A stretch of DNA of 64,000 nt from Ascoidea rubescens DSM 1968 (GCF_001661345.1 NW_017962914.1:1142439-1206438); one strand, 5' to 3'; numbered from the stretch's first letter, positions 1 through 10,600 are shown. Numbers and translations: made by a program. The notes: generated by a model not told the origin, from the letters alone.

Positions 1-1251
1 TTTGATAACAATAGAGTCAAACTAGAATCATCAACAAATAACTATATAAATGCTTCTCATATTCAATTAGGCGAAACCAATTATATTGCTACTCAAGGCC
101 CATTAGAAGCAACTGCTGCCGATTTTTGGCAAATGTGTTATCAACTAAACCAACCAATTATTGTCATAATAATGCTAACTCCATTGCAGGAAAAATCAAC
201 TGAAAGATGTTTTAAATATTGGCCCGACGAAACAAATTTAAACAGCGAAATGTACATTTCAAAAAACAACTCGTTTAAAAATGATTTAATTGTCAGACAC
301 TTGAACACTGAAGAAAACCCTTATTTTAAGACCAATCGATTTTTGCTAAAACCATTTTTATCAAACACTGTACTATCAAACAAATTGGGGAAATCGTTTC
401 TTGACAGAAATACCAGCATCAGGAAAAATCTTTGCAACAGAAACAACCATACCAATGATGACAGCTCTAATAGTGGCTCAATTAACGACAGAATAAATCT
501 TATAAGTTTTTACCATGACGAATCAGAGATCGATGAGCTCAATTGCTTGGATTACAGTAAAAATTTCAGAGAAAAATTTGTGTATCAATTGTGGTATGAC
601 AGCTGGCCAGATTTCTCAAAGCCTTCGAACATTGATTCAATATTGAAGATCTCAGAAAAGGCTAAGAACATCTTGAACTGTGATAGCAACGATCAAAACA
701 CATTGATAGTCCACTGCTCTGCTGGCGTTGGGAGAACAGGAACATTTATTGCATTGGACTATTTGATCAACCACTATAGGGATTTCGACTTGAACCCAGA
801 CTCGAGCTGCAAACCAATGACCAAGATCAACACCTTTGAGTACAAGGACTCGATGGACAGCACAAAGGAGATCAAGATCAAGGTCCCAACGTTGATGGAC
901 CTGGCAAACAGCAGCAGTCTCAACAAGAGCATGTTCAGCAACAACATCCACCTCACGCTCCACAACATGCCCCAGACCAACAAGCAGCTGTTGTTGAAGC
1001 GATTGCAAAAGGTGATTAACAACGCAGCAAAGAGGTCCATCTCTAACAGCAGCAGCAGCCTGGATAGCATCAGCTTATCGATCTCCAGTGGGAAGCAAAA
1101 CAGCCATTACGATCCTATTTTTGAAATTGTCATGAAGTTGAAGGAGCAGAGGATGTCGATGGTCGAGAGCCAGTCACAGTTTGCCTTTATCTACGATGCT
1201 GCGAGAAAGATCTACCAGGAGAGGTTTGGGGGCAGAAAGGCATCAAAGTGA
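1..1251 (+). CDS. PTP1: Protein tyrosine phosphatase, PTP1-like (5' end outside window)
   Basis: Classical phosphotyrosine phosphatase that removes phosphate from tyrosines of cytosolic proteins. The frame is open from base 1, so the start lies to the left. Visible parts in order: YINA motif near partial residue 15, YIATQGPL near 30, the WPD loop at about 202-204, and the P-loop HCSAGVGRTGTF with the catalytic Cys at about 239. The C-terminal helix (EQRMSMVESQSQFAFIY) matches the end of Saccharomyces Ptp1 better than Ptp2 or Ptp3. Two lineage-specific insertions are present: one before the WPD loop and an unusually long one of about 100 residues, rich in Asn, Ser and Met, between the P-loop and the final helices. 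Base composition shifts strongly: the first half is AT-rich, while roughly 700-1250 is much richer in G+C. It converges with the next gene. Confidence 0.9.
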   Translation, partial: FDNNRVKLESSTNNYINASHIQLGETNYIATQGPLEATAADFWQMCYQLNQPIIVIIMLTPLQEKSTERCFKYWPDETNLNSEMYISKNNSFKNDLIVRHLNTEENPYFKTNRFLLKPFLSNTVLSNKLGKSFLDRNTSIRKNLCNRNNHTNDDSSNSGSINDRINLISFYHDESEIDELNCLDYSKNFREKFVYQLWYDSWPDFSKPSNIDSILKISEKAKNILNCDSNDQNTLIVHCSAGVGRTGTFIALDYLINHYRDFDLNPDSSCKPMTKINTFEYKDSMDSTKEIKIKVPTLMDLANSSSLNKSMFSNNIHLTLHNMPQTNKQLLLKRLQKVINNAAKRSISNSSSSLDSISLSISSGKQNSHYDPIFEIVMKLKEQRMSMVESQSQFAFIYDAARKIYQERFGGRKASK

Positions 1252-1939
1252 GCAGAGGCTGCTTCCTGGGATGGTGTATATTATATTTATTTGATTTCTA
1301 ACGAAGCTATGGCCCTAAAATAAGCAGTTTTATTTAACTTTGTTTTTAACTTTGTTTTTAATTTTGTTTTTTGTTTTTATTTGTTTTTATTTGTTTCACT
1401 TGTTTTATTTGTTTTATTTGTTTCATTTGTTTCATTGTTTGGTTTTCTTTTTCAGTTGATTGGCATTCAAGAATTGTTCTGTTTTCATTTGTTTTATATG
1501 GACTAGTTTTACATTTAATAAACTTTTATTAAGATAGTATTGAAGAAATCATGTACTTTTATTAGAAAAAAACATATAAAAATAATATAAAAATATACAC
1601 ATAGAATAGTAACGAATGGAATTAAAAGTGCGAGGTAGTAGGAAGGAAACAAAAGGAAACAAAAGTAATGATAAGTAGAATTCAAAAGAAAACAGATAGA
1701 TACAAATGCAATTTATGAATTGAAGAACTGAAGATTGTTATTAAACAATTTGTGAGAGTAAAAAGCGTAAAAAAAAAAAAATCAAAAAAAAATTGGACAA
1801 TAGAGGAGAAAAGTCATTAAAACTTAAATGTGATTTTAAGTGATGAAGGAATTTACAAAGACAATGATATTATTAATAAGGAAATAAGGTAAAATAAAAT
1901 ACTAATAAACGATGATATAGTATGATATTATTGTGGAAA
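1252..1939. other. Convergent intergenic region, no gene seen
   Basis: This is the space between the 3' ends of two convergent genes. It holds degenerate ATTTGTTT-type runs at about 1366-1442 on the plus strand, several poly-A runs around 1770-1790, and otherwise AT-rich sequence. I see no open frame or RNA gene. It probably contains both 3' UTRs and poly-A sites. Confidence 0.6.
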
Positions 1940-3433
1940 TTATTTTGAGATAAAACTTAGATCCACTTTTTCGATATTGACAATGCCTTCACCTAATTTT
2001 TTTAGATGGTTAAATAGTTGGCCATTGTTGTATAAATGTAGTAAATGTCTTGTGTTGCCGATTGGTTTGCCTGCAATGACTATACCAGGCAAGATATTTT
2101 CATCTGGGTTTAGGTTGAGGTTTAGATCGTTAAGGTCGTTATCATTTTTGTCGATAATTTTGTTATTTGAGAGTAGTTTGTTGTATAGATTGTTGATATA
2201 AGATGATAGTTCTTTGTAATGAGGATGTTTATCTAGTGATACATATGTTGGAACGGGAGTTATTTGGAAGTTTGTTTGAATTATTTTTAGTAGATCGATT
2301 GAGTTTTTGTTGTCTTGGGAGATTTTGTTGCTGTTAGATAGGAGGATTGAAGGATGTGATTCTGATTTATCAGAGGTATCAGTTGAAATTGAGTTTTCGT
2401 TGGTGTTTTTAGAGTCGTTATCGAGAATTGTTTTTGAATTAGGATCGTGAGTATTGTCATAGATATTATCGTAGATATTGGTGTGAATATTATTGTGAAT
2501 ATTATTGTGAATATTGTCGTAGGCAATATTCGGATCCTTTTTCAATTCGTTAATGTAATCTTTGATTGAGTCCTTTATAGAGTCTTTATCAGCGATGTTT
2601 GATAGCGAAGATAAAGAGGAAGTCGAAGAAGAAATAATTTGAGAAGAGGTGTGTTGGTCTGAGATAGTTAGGGTGTTTGTGATTGGAATATTGGGGTTAT
2701 CCCAGGTGAAGATTATCATTGGAGATAAGGCAACGATTGCTTTGAATTCCTCGGCAGGATCGAAGGGTTTGCCCTTTATTGGGTAATCGATATTGTCGAA
2801 GGGGATATCAGATTTTGAGTCAGAGTTTTGAATATCAAAGGCCTGGGAGGAAGAGGTTGATTGGTAAGAATGGGGAGGGTCATTTGATAGTTTTTGATAG
2901 TTTGTGTTATCAGAGGAGATTATTATCTCGTTATTTTCGTCGTTTAGGTTGTTTAGGTTGTTTAAGTTGTTATTGATGTTGATTTTTTTATCTAGACTGT
3001 TGTTGAATAGATTTTTATTGAATAGTTTATTGTTTAAATTATTGACGTTTTTACAGAGGATGAGTATTAGGTTGAAGGAGATTATGAAGAAGAAGATGAA
3101 AAAAACAGATAGGATTAGTAGTAATAGAAGATTGATTAGCTGGTTTTTATTTGGATCAATGAAATTGTAGAATTTTCTTTTTAGGGTTATTAGGGTGAGA
3201 TTTGAGTAGGATTTTAAGTGTTTTGATTTTTTGATTTTAAGGTCGTTATTTAGATTTGAATTTGGGTTGAGTCGCTGGTTGTTTGAATTGTTTAGCATTC
3301 CAGATTCAATATCAATTTGAAAGGAGGATAAATTGAGTTTTTCATTGCTGGTATTAATCATAGTGTGGTCCAATGAGTTTCTGTTGTTGGTGGTATTAAT
3401 ATTATTGGTATTGGTGTTGCTGTTATTGATCAT
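1940..3433 (-). CDS. Membrane-anchored glutaredoxin-like protein lacking the active-site cysteine (GRX6/GRX7 relative)
   Basis: A 497-residue protein. Residues 1-95 are an Asn-rich head, about 98-127 a single strongly hydrophobic membrane span, and the rest is predicted lumenal, as in Saccharomyces Grx6. Residues about 228-242 (EEFKAIVALSPMIIF) match the first strand of Grx6 (its LSPIIIF), and 381-497 match the remainder (LDKHPHYKELSSYI, LPGIVIAGKPIGN, then the final helix). Where Grx6 carries its catalytic Cys after IIF, this protein reads TWDN and runs into about 134 residues of Ser/Asn/Asp/Ile-rich sequence. The only cysteine I see in the whole protein is in the membrane span, so thiol-disulfide chemistry looks impossible. 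Glutathione or iron-sulfur handling cannot be assumed. The frame is intact throughout, which argues for a maintained gene and against decay. Confidence 0.75.
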   Translation of the reverse strand: MINNSNTNTNNINTTNNRNSLDHTMINTSNEKLNLSSFQIDIESGMLNNSNNQRLNPNSNLNNDLKIKKSKHLKSYSNLTLITLKRKFYNFIDPNKNQLINLLLLLILSVFFIFFFIISFNLILILCKNVNNLNNKLFNKNLFNNSLDKKININNNLNNLNNLNDENNEIIISSDNTNYQKLSNDPPHSYQSTSSSQAFDIQNSDSKSDIPFDNIDYPIKGKPFDPAEEFKAIVALSPMIIFTWDNPNIPITNTLTISDQHTSSQIISSSTSSLSSLSNIADKDSIKDSIKDYINELKKDPNIAYDNIHNNIHNNIHTNIYDNIYDNTHDPNSKTILDNDSKNTNENSISTDTSDKSESHPSILLSNSNKISQDNKNSIDLLKIIQTNFQITPVPTYVSLDKHPHYKELSSYINNLYNKLLSNNKIIDKNDNDLNDLNLNLNPDENILPGIVIAGKPIGNTRHLLHLYNNGQLFNHLKKLGEGIVNIEKVDLSFISK

Positions 3434-4341
3434 TTTATAAAATTTGAGCCAAAAAAACCAAAAAAAAAACCAAAAACCAAAAACACAAAGAAGATGAAGA
3501 AAAGAAAACGGGTATTATATTTATATTTATAAATATCGATATATGTCGGTCTGTATTTATATTGTTATTTATAGTTGGCTTTTGTATTAAGAGTTGTATC
3601 AATGGAAGAAGTTGGTAAAAAAATTGAACCTGATAAAGGGATATAGCGAGGTGAATTAGGTCTAAGACAGAGAGCTGTTTTAGGACAGACAGCTGAATCA
3701 AATAGTGCAGTTTTCAACACGAATAGAAGGATAAAGTGATAAAATGATGAAAAAGGTGATTGATATTATTTAAAAATAGTTGGTGTGATAGAATCCAAGT
3801 CCAGGCTTTGAAGAAGGTTTGGCAGATGGAGTAGAAACAGGCCTTGCGGGAAACAGAGGAGAACAGAGCAGAGAAGACAGCAACACGGGAAGCAGAAGAA
3901 GCACAGACAGCTCAAGCAGCAGAAGCAGCAGAAGCAGCAGAAGCAGAAGAAGCAGAAGAAGTGGCAACCGAAGAAGAAGACAGCGGCACAGGAAGCACAG
4001 CCGGAAGCACAAGCCCCGGCTCAGCCCCGGCCCAGACCCGACCCGACCCTGCGCCTTCACGCACGTGTTTGTACACGGGACCAAAAGCCGCGCCGCATTT
4101 CGCAGCGAGGGAATGCGGTTCAGTGCGGTGTGCATGTGCGTGTTTTTGCAGCATAACCGCGCTGCTGGGTTGGTCCAGGCCAACGGACGTACTCCTGTTT
4201 ACACGGCTGCTTCGAAGACGTGTAACTGCTGTCACCAATGGCAGGGTTTTCAATTTGCCTTACTCTTCTTCTGATCCTTCTTCTTTTGATCCTTCTTATT
4301 CTTCTCGTCAGCGCTTAGTCCATCTCTCTCAGTATCTCGCA
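3434..4341. other. Divergent promoter region with a GC-rich island
   Basis: The shared upstream region of the glutaredoxin-like gene (minus) and the small spliced gene (plus). About 3840-4220 is markedly GC-rich, unlike the flanks, and long frames can be read through it on both strands only because stops are rare there. It holds a GCAGAA-type repeat tract, a CACGTG site at 4062-4067, and a pyrimidine-rich stretch (4250-4340) just before the ATG at 4342, suitable for a short 5' leader. I see no convincing protein. Confidence 0.6.
3891..3961 (+). repeat. GCAGAA/AGCAGC imperfect tandem tract
   Basis: A run of GCAGAAGCAGCA-like units on the plus strand, inside the GC-rich divergent promoter. Similar short tracts occur upstream of CAP1, SWI1, MAF1, RMI1 and the velvet gene in this window. 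Confidence 0.7.
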
Positions 4342-4720
4342 ATGGTATGGTGTCCAATCTCTTTGAAATGTCTGTAGGAGTTTGCAGCCAGCGTAGTACT
4401 AACTAGCCTTTGCTTTCCTTTCAGTCTGGTGGTCATTATCCTTTTCCAAAAGTATGTTTTGCACTCGATAGAGAAGCGTAGTTTCCCTTTCAGCTCATAT
4501 ACTAATTTTGTGTTACTAGCATGTCTGGTCTCCCGCTGGTGGATGGTGGCATACGCCCAAAAATTACAGAATGAATGGTCTAATCATTGGTGTATCATGT
4601 CTAGCTATCTTAACTTGGGGACATTTTTACAGTAAAGAAAATGAGTTCTATGCTCAACTACAGTATTCTGAAGATACTATTAAAAAGTGGAATGATGCTG
4701 CCGCTGATAGACTCAAATAA
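4342..4720 (+). CDS. Small single-span protein encoded by three exons (first exon is the start codon only)
   Basis: Spliced reading: exon 1 is the ATG at 4342-4344, exon 2 is 4425-4451, exon 3 is 4520-4720, giving 76 residues. The junctions read M|SGGHYPFPK|HVWSPAGGWWHTPKNY. Intron 1 has donor GTATGG, a perfect TACTAAC branch site at 4397-4403 and acceptor CAG. Intron 2 has donor GTATGT, TACTAAT at 4500-4506 and acceptor TAG. The protein has a Trp/Pro/Gly-rich head, one hydrophobic span at about residues 30-43 and a charged tail, a layout common in small mitochondrial inner-membrane or ER proteins. I recall similar SPAGGWW-type proteins in many fungi but cannot name the family. The frame is also open upstream of the ATG, so a longer N-terminus is possible but less likely. 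Confidence 0.8.
4345..4424 (+). other. Intron 1 of the small spliced gene
   Basis: 80-nt intron with donor GTATGG directly after the start codon, exact branch site TACTAAC at 4397-4403, a pyrimidine-rich stretch, and acceptor TTTCAG. Confidence 0.85.
4452..4519 (+). other. Intron 2 of the small spliced gene
   Basis: 68-nt intron with donor GTATGT, branch-like TACTAAT at 4500-4506 and acceptor ACTAG. Removing it joins PFPK to HVWSPAGG in frame. Confidence 0.85.
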
Positions 4721-5105
4721 ATACATTATCTATTCAGTCACTCAATAAATTATAATTCATATTCGCTGTTTCAATCAATTATCGTGTATCAATGAGTTTA
4801 TTCGTTTTCCTATCTTTTTCAAATTTCCTGGCAATGGGTTTTTCTTATCTGTATTCATTTACTTGTGTATTTTTTCATTTGATAGTTTGTAATGTTTATT
4901 AAACTTTAAAATATAACTGACATCTCAATTATAATGTTTGTATGTCTGCATATCTGTATGTCTGTATAATGGGTTGTGATATGATATGATATGATATGAT
5001 ATTCTATACTATACATTTGTAATAAATAAGTAATTAAATAAATAATAAATAAAGAACTAAAAGATAAAGATAAAGATAAAGATAATATAAATAATGATAA
5101 CGGTA

Positions 5106-5151
<46 letters not shown>

Positions 5152-5327
5152 TACTGATACTGATACTGATAACAATAAGATAGAATAAGATAAGATAATA
5201 ATAATCTTTATAGCCAGTTTGATACTGAAAAATTCAAAAAAAAATAATTCCAATATAATAAGCTATAATCTTTTTTATCTTCATCATTTTCATCATTTTT
5301 ATCATTTTTATCACAAAATCTATCCAC
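4721..5327. other. Convergent intergenic region with microsatellites
   Basis: Between the convergent small gene and KRE9. It contains ATATG repeats at about 4978-5002, GATAAA units near 5060-5085, an AAT run at about 5110-5150 and ACTGAT units at about 5150-5172. A Ser/Leu-rich frame read antisense through these repeats is an artefact of the repeats. No gene seen. Confidence 0.6.
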
Positions 5328-6185
5328 TCAATAAAGATCGTCAAACCATCTCTTCTTCAATGTATTGGTATCCATTTTGCTTGGGGACACCAACTTAAAA
5401 TTCGCACTGTACCAACCCCCATTTTCACTTGGATATGGTGCATATGACGCATAATTAAAATACGATGTTCTGGAATACGACCACCCAGGAGTAATTGTCG
5501 AATAAACCACCGGCGATGGTTGAACCGTGGAGTAGTATGTAACTGCACTGGTTGGAAATTTTCTTCTCCATGTTGTAGCTGTCACTGTTGATCCTGGCTG
5601 GGTTTGCATTGGAGCAAATCTGGTTCTACCTGTTTGCAAGGTGTAGGTGATCTTGAATGAAGCAGATGTATCAACTGCTTCTGTTTCAACTGTGGTCTCA
5701 GTGTCAGTGTCAGTGTCAGTGCCAGCAAACGAATATTGCGCTGAGGGTGAATCGTCAGTAAGTGCACCAGTCGATTCCAATGTGCCTGTCATACCACTCA
5801 ATCTAAATCTTTTGGTATAATGAATCGAATACCCAGTAGAATATAAAGCATAAACTTGGATATAGTAAACACCACTGCTGACAAGTGACGAATCGATTGA
5901 ACAAGTGTATGTGTTTGAGGTTGTCGAAACACTCGCTGCAATAACCGAAATAGCTGTGATATCTGAGTTACGACCTGTGCATAATGTGAAAGTGTAACTT
6001 GTAACTTCATCCACTGAAGGATCACCACCAGAATCAACCCATGCTACATCCACATTCACAACTCCACCAGAAGCAGTAAATGTTTGGCTAGCCACTGGCT
6101 TTGAGAGCGAAACATCACCATTGGAAAAGTGAAAGAAAAACTGAACAAAGGTCAAAAGTGTTAATACAAAAAACACAGGCTGCAT
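5328..6185 (-). CDS. KRE9: Kre9/Knh1-type secreted protein for cell-wall beta-1,6-glucan
   Basis: A secreted or cell-surface protein needed for beta-1,6-glucan assembly in yeast walls. It has 285 residues from the ATG at 6185. Residues 1-25 form a typical signal peptide (hydrophobic FFVLTLLTFVQFFF ending near SNG). The Kre9/Knh fold follows, with the family landmark YTFTLCTGRN, and the C-terminal domain has the highly conserved LQTGRTRFAPMQTQPGS block and the downstream YYSTVQPSPVVYSTITPG stretch. An acidic Asp/Thr linker (GTDTDTDTETT) separates the two parts. Length and layout match Saccharomyces Kre9 and Knh1; one copy here cannot distinguish the two. It shares a 330-bp divergent promoter with CAP1. 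Confidence 0.92.
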   Translation of the reverse strand: MQPVFFVLTLLTFVQFFFHFSNGDVSLSKPVASQTFTASGGVVNVDVAWVDSGGDPSVDEVTSYTFTLCTGRNSDITAISVIAASVSTTSNTYTCSIDSSLVSSGVYYIQVYALYSTGYSIHYTKRFRLSGMTGTLESTGALTDDSPSAQYSFAGTDTDTDTETTVETEAVDTSASFKITYTLQTGRTRFAPMQTQPGSTVTATTWRRKFPTSAVTYYSTVQPSPVVYSTITPGWSYSRTSYFNYASYAPYPSENGGWYSANFKLVSPSKMDTNTLKKRWFDDLY

Positions 6186-6514
6186 GTTCAATAACTATGC
6201 TTAAAAGAATGGCTCCCACAGAAAAAAAAGACTCGACTGTATCGACAAAGAAGAAAAAGCAGAAGAAGAAAACATCCAAGAAGCAAAACCCCAAATCCTC
6301 TCTTAAAACAGCAAATGTCAAGCGGTTCCACAGCCGTGGATCGTTAAAAATAGAAGTAAGCATAAGCCCCGCATAATTCTGACGTAGCATGCATCAAACA
6401 CACGTGATGCGCCTTATTGCAGCGGTGGCATTTCCTTCTCAGAAGCAGAGACAGCAGAAGCAGCAAAAGCAGCAGAGAAAGAGAAGCAACAACAGCAACA
6501 GAAGCACAATTACC
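6186..6514. promoter_or_regulatory. KRE9-CAP1 divergent promoter
   Basis: Contains a CACGTG site at 6401-6406 and, 35-75 bp before the CAP1 ATG, a GCAGAAGCAGCA-like tract (about 6441-6480). An upstream in-frame ATG at 6389 would add a Gln/Arg-rich leader to CAP1 read from this tract; I treat it as untranslated. Confidence 0.5.
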
Positions 6515-7504
6515 ATGGCTGACGATTTCCAAATCATCTCGGACGACTTTATCAACGACGCCCCTCCTGGTGAGACTGCCAACGTCGTCAACGACCTTGC
6601 TGCCATTGTCGACAACAAAGACATCACCTCCCAGCTCCACCAATCGATATTGGCTTCCATTCTCAGCAGCAGCTCAATTAACTTCAAGATCATCTTCTAC
6701 AGTGGCTCCAACTTGATTTTATCCAAGTTCAACTACGACGAGACCACAAACCAGTTTTTCGATTACAACATCAACAAGTCCTTCGACGTCAATTTAATCT
6801 CCAACAGAATCCTAAATGTTGACAATAATTTGAGCTCTACTTTGCCATATGACTTGAAAAATCTAAACAAGTCACTAGCAAGCTACATCAACCAACACTA
6901 TCCCTCTGTTGTTAAGAAAAATATGGCTTATGCTATCTTTCCCATCGATAATGACCACAGTTACACTCAACTATTCGACAAAGAATTTAATAACCAGTTC
7001 AGCAAAGAATTTGAAAACACTCCAGTCCCTCGCAACAACACAATCACCGATGATTTAACCGATGGAAACGATGATGAAAGCAATGAAAACGATCTCAACA
7101 TCCACCAAGATGCTGACCACTATGATAAGTTCATCATAATAATTCTCAATAACAAATTTAACCCATCCAATTTTTGGAATGGAAGTTGGTCCTCTTACTA
7201 CGTTTACTCAAATTCAATGCAAAAACTATTCGGTAAAATCTCAATCGACATTCATTACTACGAAGATGGCAATGTCAGATTAAAGACTTTCAAAACATTG
7301 AACCAATCAAATGTCTCAAAGATTAATATCATCAACTCAATCAATGCCTTTGAAAATAACTTTCAAAATTTCTTGAGCCTAAAATTCTTGAAGTTGAATC
7401 AAAATGGTTTTAAATCTCTTAGAAGACAATTGCCTGTAACCAGAAGCAAAATTCAATGGGGAAAGGGTTATGCCTTGGGTAAAAGTGTTGTTATTAACGA
7501 TTAA
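6515..7504 (+). CDS. CAP1: F-actin capping protein alpha subunit
   Basis: Alpha subunit of the heterodimeric capping protein that binds barbed ends of actin filaments in cortical patches. It has 329 residues from the ATG at 6515 (MADDFQIISD). That start fits the family, which begins with a short helix followed by a PPGE motif (here APPGETANVVNDL). Clear landmarks are FWNGSWSSYY and GKISIDIHYYEDGNVRLK, the hallmark strands of capping protein alpha, and the C-terminal LRRQLPVTRSKIQWG region that forms the actin-binding tail. It is longer than the roughly 270-residue Saccharomyces protein because of an acidic Asn/Asp-rich insertion at about residues 180-205. The first 200 bp are GC-rich and the rest AT-rich. 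Confidence 0.93.
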   Translation: MADDFQIISDDFINDAPPGETANVVNDLAAIVDNKDITSQLHQSILASILSSSSINFKIIFYSGSNLILSKFNYDETTNQFFDYNINKSFDVNLISNRILNVDNNLSSTLPYDLKNLNKSLASYINQHYPSVVKKNMAYAIFPIDNDHSYTQLFDKEFNNQFSKEFENTPVPRNNTITDDLTDGNDDESNENDLNIHQDADHYDKFIIIILNNKFNPSNFWNGSWSSYYVYSNSMQKLFGKISIDIHYYEDGNVRLKTFKTLNQSNVSKINIINSINAFENNFQNFLSLKFLKLNQNGFKSLRRQLPVTRSKIQWGKGYALGKSVVIND

Positions 7505-7682
7505 TCTATATACAACAATTACATAATTATAAATATAATTCATAAGTATAATTTATAAAATATAATAGATCCACACCACTGGTCCCTTTTTCTCATCTCT
7601 TTATGATTTCATCTTTTTTTTTTAAAACTCACTTTTTTTTTATTTGTCATTATATATCCCAATTATCTTACCGATTAACTAA

Positions 7683-10600
7683 ATGGCATCAATTGATTCG
7701 ATTCCAAAGGATACCTCAAAGGCTTCTGATCCAATTGATGCTCCTCTTTTTGTAAATGATAGCGATCATGACATTGGTGAAAATGAAAATGAAAACGAAA
7801 ATGAAAACCAAAACCAAATTAAGGAAACCACTGCACTAAAAAACAATAGCACCCAAATTGAAAACGAAATTGAAAATGAAATTAACCTATTTTCAAAGAT
7901 TCATCAGGAAATACCTTTGCTTCAAAAACCTCCTAATGATGACACTCAACCAGAAATTCCTTCCACTTCTAAAAAGTCAATCGAGGTTTCCTCAACTTTA
8001 CCCTTAAAATTCCAACAAAGAATACTAGAAGATTTATTGGTCAACGATGCTTTATTAATTTTAGGAAAAGGCTTGGGCATTGAATCAATAACTGCTAATT
8101 TATTACATATATTAAGTGTCCCTCAATCAAAGCAAAAAAAAAGCCTAGTAATCCTATTAAATGCAAATGATTATGAAAACGAAAAAATTGCTCAAGAGTT
8201 AATCGAATTATCTTGGATAGATTTCCTAAATAATGAATCAAATGATACTACTACTACTACTACTACTAATAATAATAATAATAATGAAAACAGAATTCTC
8301 TCAAATCTCTCTTCAAGCTTCAAAATCATAAGTGGTGAATCGATTACTGTAAATAAAAGAAAAAAAATCTATCTAAATGGAGGCATAATCTCTGCCACTT
8401 CAAGAATTTTCGTTGTTGATTTATTATCTGAAATAATTGATCCAAATTTAATAACTGGCCTAATTTTCTTACACCCTGAAACAATCTCTGAAATTTCAAA
8501 TGAATCATTTATTATCAATTTATACCACTCAAAGAATAAATGGGGCTTTATAAAGGCTTTATGTGATTCTCCCAGATATTTGTTAAATACAGGTTTAAAT
8601 GATAAAACAGGTGGAAATCTAAACCCTTTGCAAATTATGCTAAGAAACATGAATTTAAAAAAATGTTTACTATGGCCCAGATTTCATGTAGAAGTTTCAA
8701 AATCTCTCAATTTAATAAATAGAAAAAATAAGAATTTTAAAAAGGGGAAAAAACATTTTATTACTCAATCACAAAATGAAATAGAAAAAGAAAAGGAAAA
8801 TGAGAAATTTGGCTATATAACTGAAATTAAAATTGAAATGACAGAGTCAATGAAACAAATCCAGGTTGCTATTCTATCTTGTATAGAGGCCTGTGTTAAT
8901 GAAATTAAGAGACATAATCCAACTCTAGTTGCTGATAGCGATTTATTCAATCAAACAGAGATTCAAAATGAAAAGACTGCAATTTCTTTAAAAGAAGACC
9001 AAATTGCTTTATTTTTAGACGATTTCTTTTTATCAAGATTACATGGGCTCTTTGATACAAATTGGCATAGAATATCATGGACTAGTAAACGATTGATTTT
9101 GGACCTAAGAGTTTTGAGAGGGTTATTAGAGTCTTTAATTAATGATGATTGTGTAGATTTTTATTCAAATTTCAAAATGATTATAAACGAGGATAAATCT
9201 AATGCAGGCTCATCATTTAATTATAAAGGATCTCTTTGGTTAACATTAGATGAAGCTATTAGAATTGATAGTTTTGCTAAAAAAAGAGTGTTTGAAATCA
9301 TCAATGACCCCTTTAGTGATTCCAACGATGCAAAATCTTATTTGTTAGAGGAATTGCCCAAATGGGAGCAGCTAGCAATTGTTTTGGATGATATATTCAC
9401 AGAAAGATCATTACATCCTAATTCTTCTACGAATCAAGGCCCAACTTTAGTAATGTGTTCGAGAAGATCATATCGCCAAATTAAAAAATTTCTTTCAACA
9501 ATGAAAAGGTTTAAAGGTTTTGATGATGATTCTTCGGGATACGATAAAGTTATTTACACAGGAAGACGGTTGCTTCTTAGCAAGTTTTATGATTTTATCA
9601 ATTGGCAAAACAGTGGTGGTTATGAAATATCATCAAGAATCCCTGAGGCGGCGATAGAGCAAGAAATAGAACAGAATAAAGCCGTTGAAAGATTTAATTC
9701 AAGTGGTTTTGAAAGAAATCAAGTTAATAATAATAATAGCAACAATAGTAGTAATAATTTGGATGTCTCGCAGACGTTTAATAAAAAATTACAACCTACA
9801 AGTAAGAGAAGGAGAACTCGTGGAGGCAGTTATATTGCTCAAGTTGAAAGATTGCATACTGCTAGTGATGTCAGCTCAAAAAACATGTCAATTGTTAAAG
9901 ATAATATAAATTCTGAGATAATGGAAAATATTCAAAGTCAAGTTGAGGGTGTGAAAGATCGAAAGAGAAAACTTTCTGATGATCTTAATGTTATTGATAC
10001 AATAGAAAATGAGTCAGATGTTGAAGAATTGGACGCTTTTAATGAAAATTATAACTTAACATCTTTACTTCTTGATATGATATCAAATTTCAATGATGGC
10101 CAGTTAAGTAGCGAATATATTGATAATAGTGATGATGAGACATCTGTAAGAGAAAGAGATGATTTAGAAATTATTGAAAGTGTGGACAATATAAATGACC
10201 AAGGTGGTTTCTTTAAAAGAGAAAAAACCAACACTATTGATGATTTTGAATATCTTGAAAGAGGTGAACAAGTTTTTGTTCAGTATTTTGATGAGAATAC
10301 TGATGAACTGCTACTACAAGAGTTATTGCCATCATATGTTGTGATGTATGAGCCCAATTTGTCCTTCTTCAGAAGATTAGAAGTTCATCAAGCTATTTAT
10401 AAAGCGACCAATCCCGTAAAGACTTTTTTGTTGTATTACCAGAATTCCACCGAAGAACAACGTCATTTAACAAGAATACGGAAGGAAAAGGAGTCATTTA
10501 TGAAGCTAATTAAAGAAAAGGCTTCATTAGGTAAAGAATTTGAAACTGAGAATGATAGCAGAAGAAAATTTGAAATCAAGAAAACCGAGGTGACTTTAAA

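Noticed and set aside
3770-4253. Long overlapping frames on both strands in the GC-rich island (poly-Leu antisense, Ala/Glu-rich sense)
   Set aside because: They are produced by the GCAGAA repeat and lack of AT-rich stops, have no recognisable domain, and overlap the promoter and first intron of the spliced gene.
6389-6514. 42-codon N-terminal extension of CAP1
   Set aside because: Gln/Arg-rich sequence from the GCAGAA tract; the family begins near the ATG at 6515.
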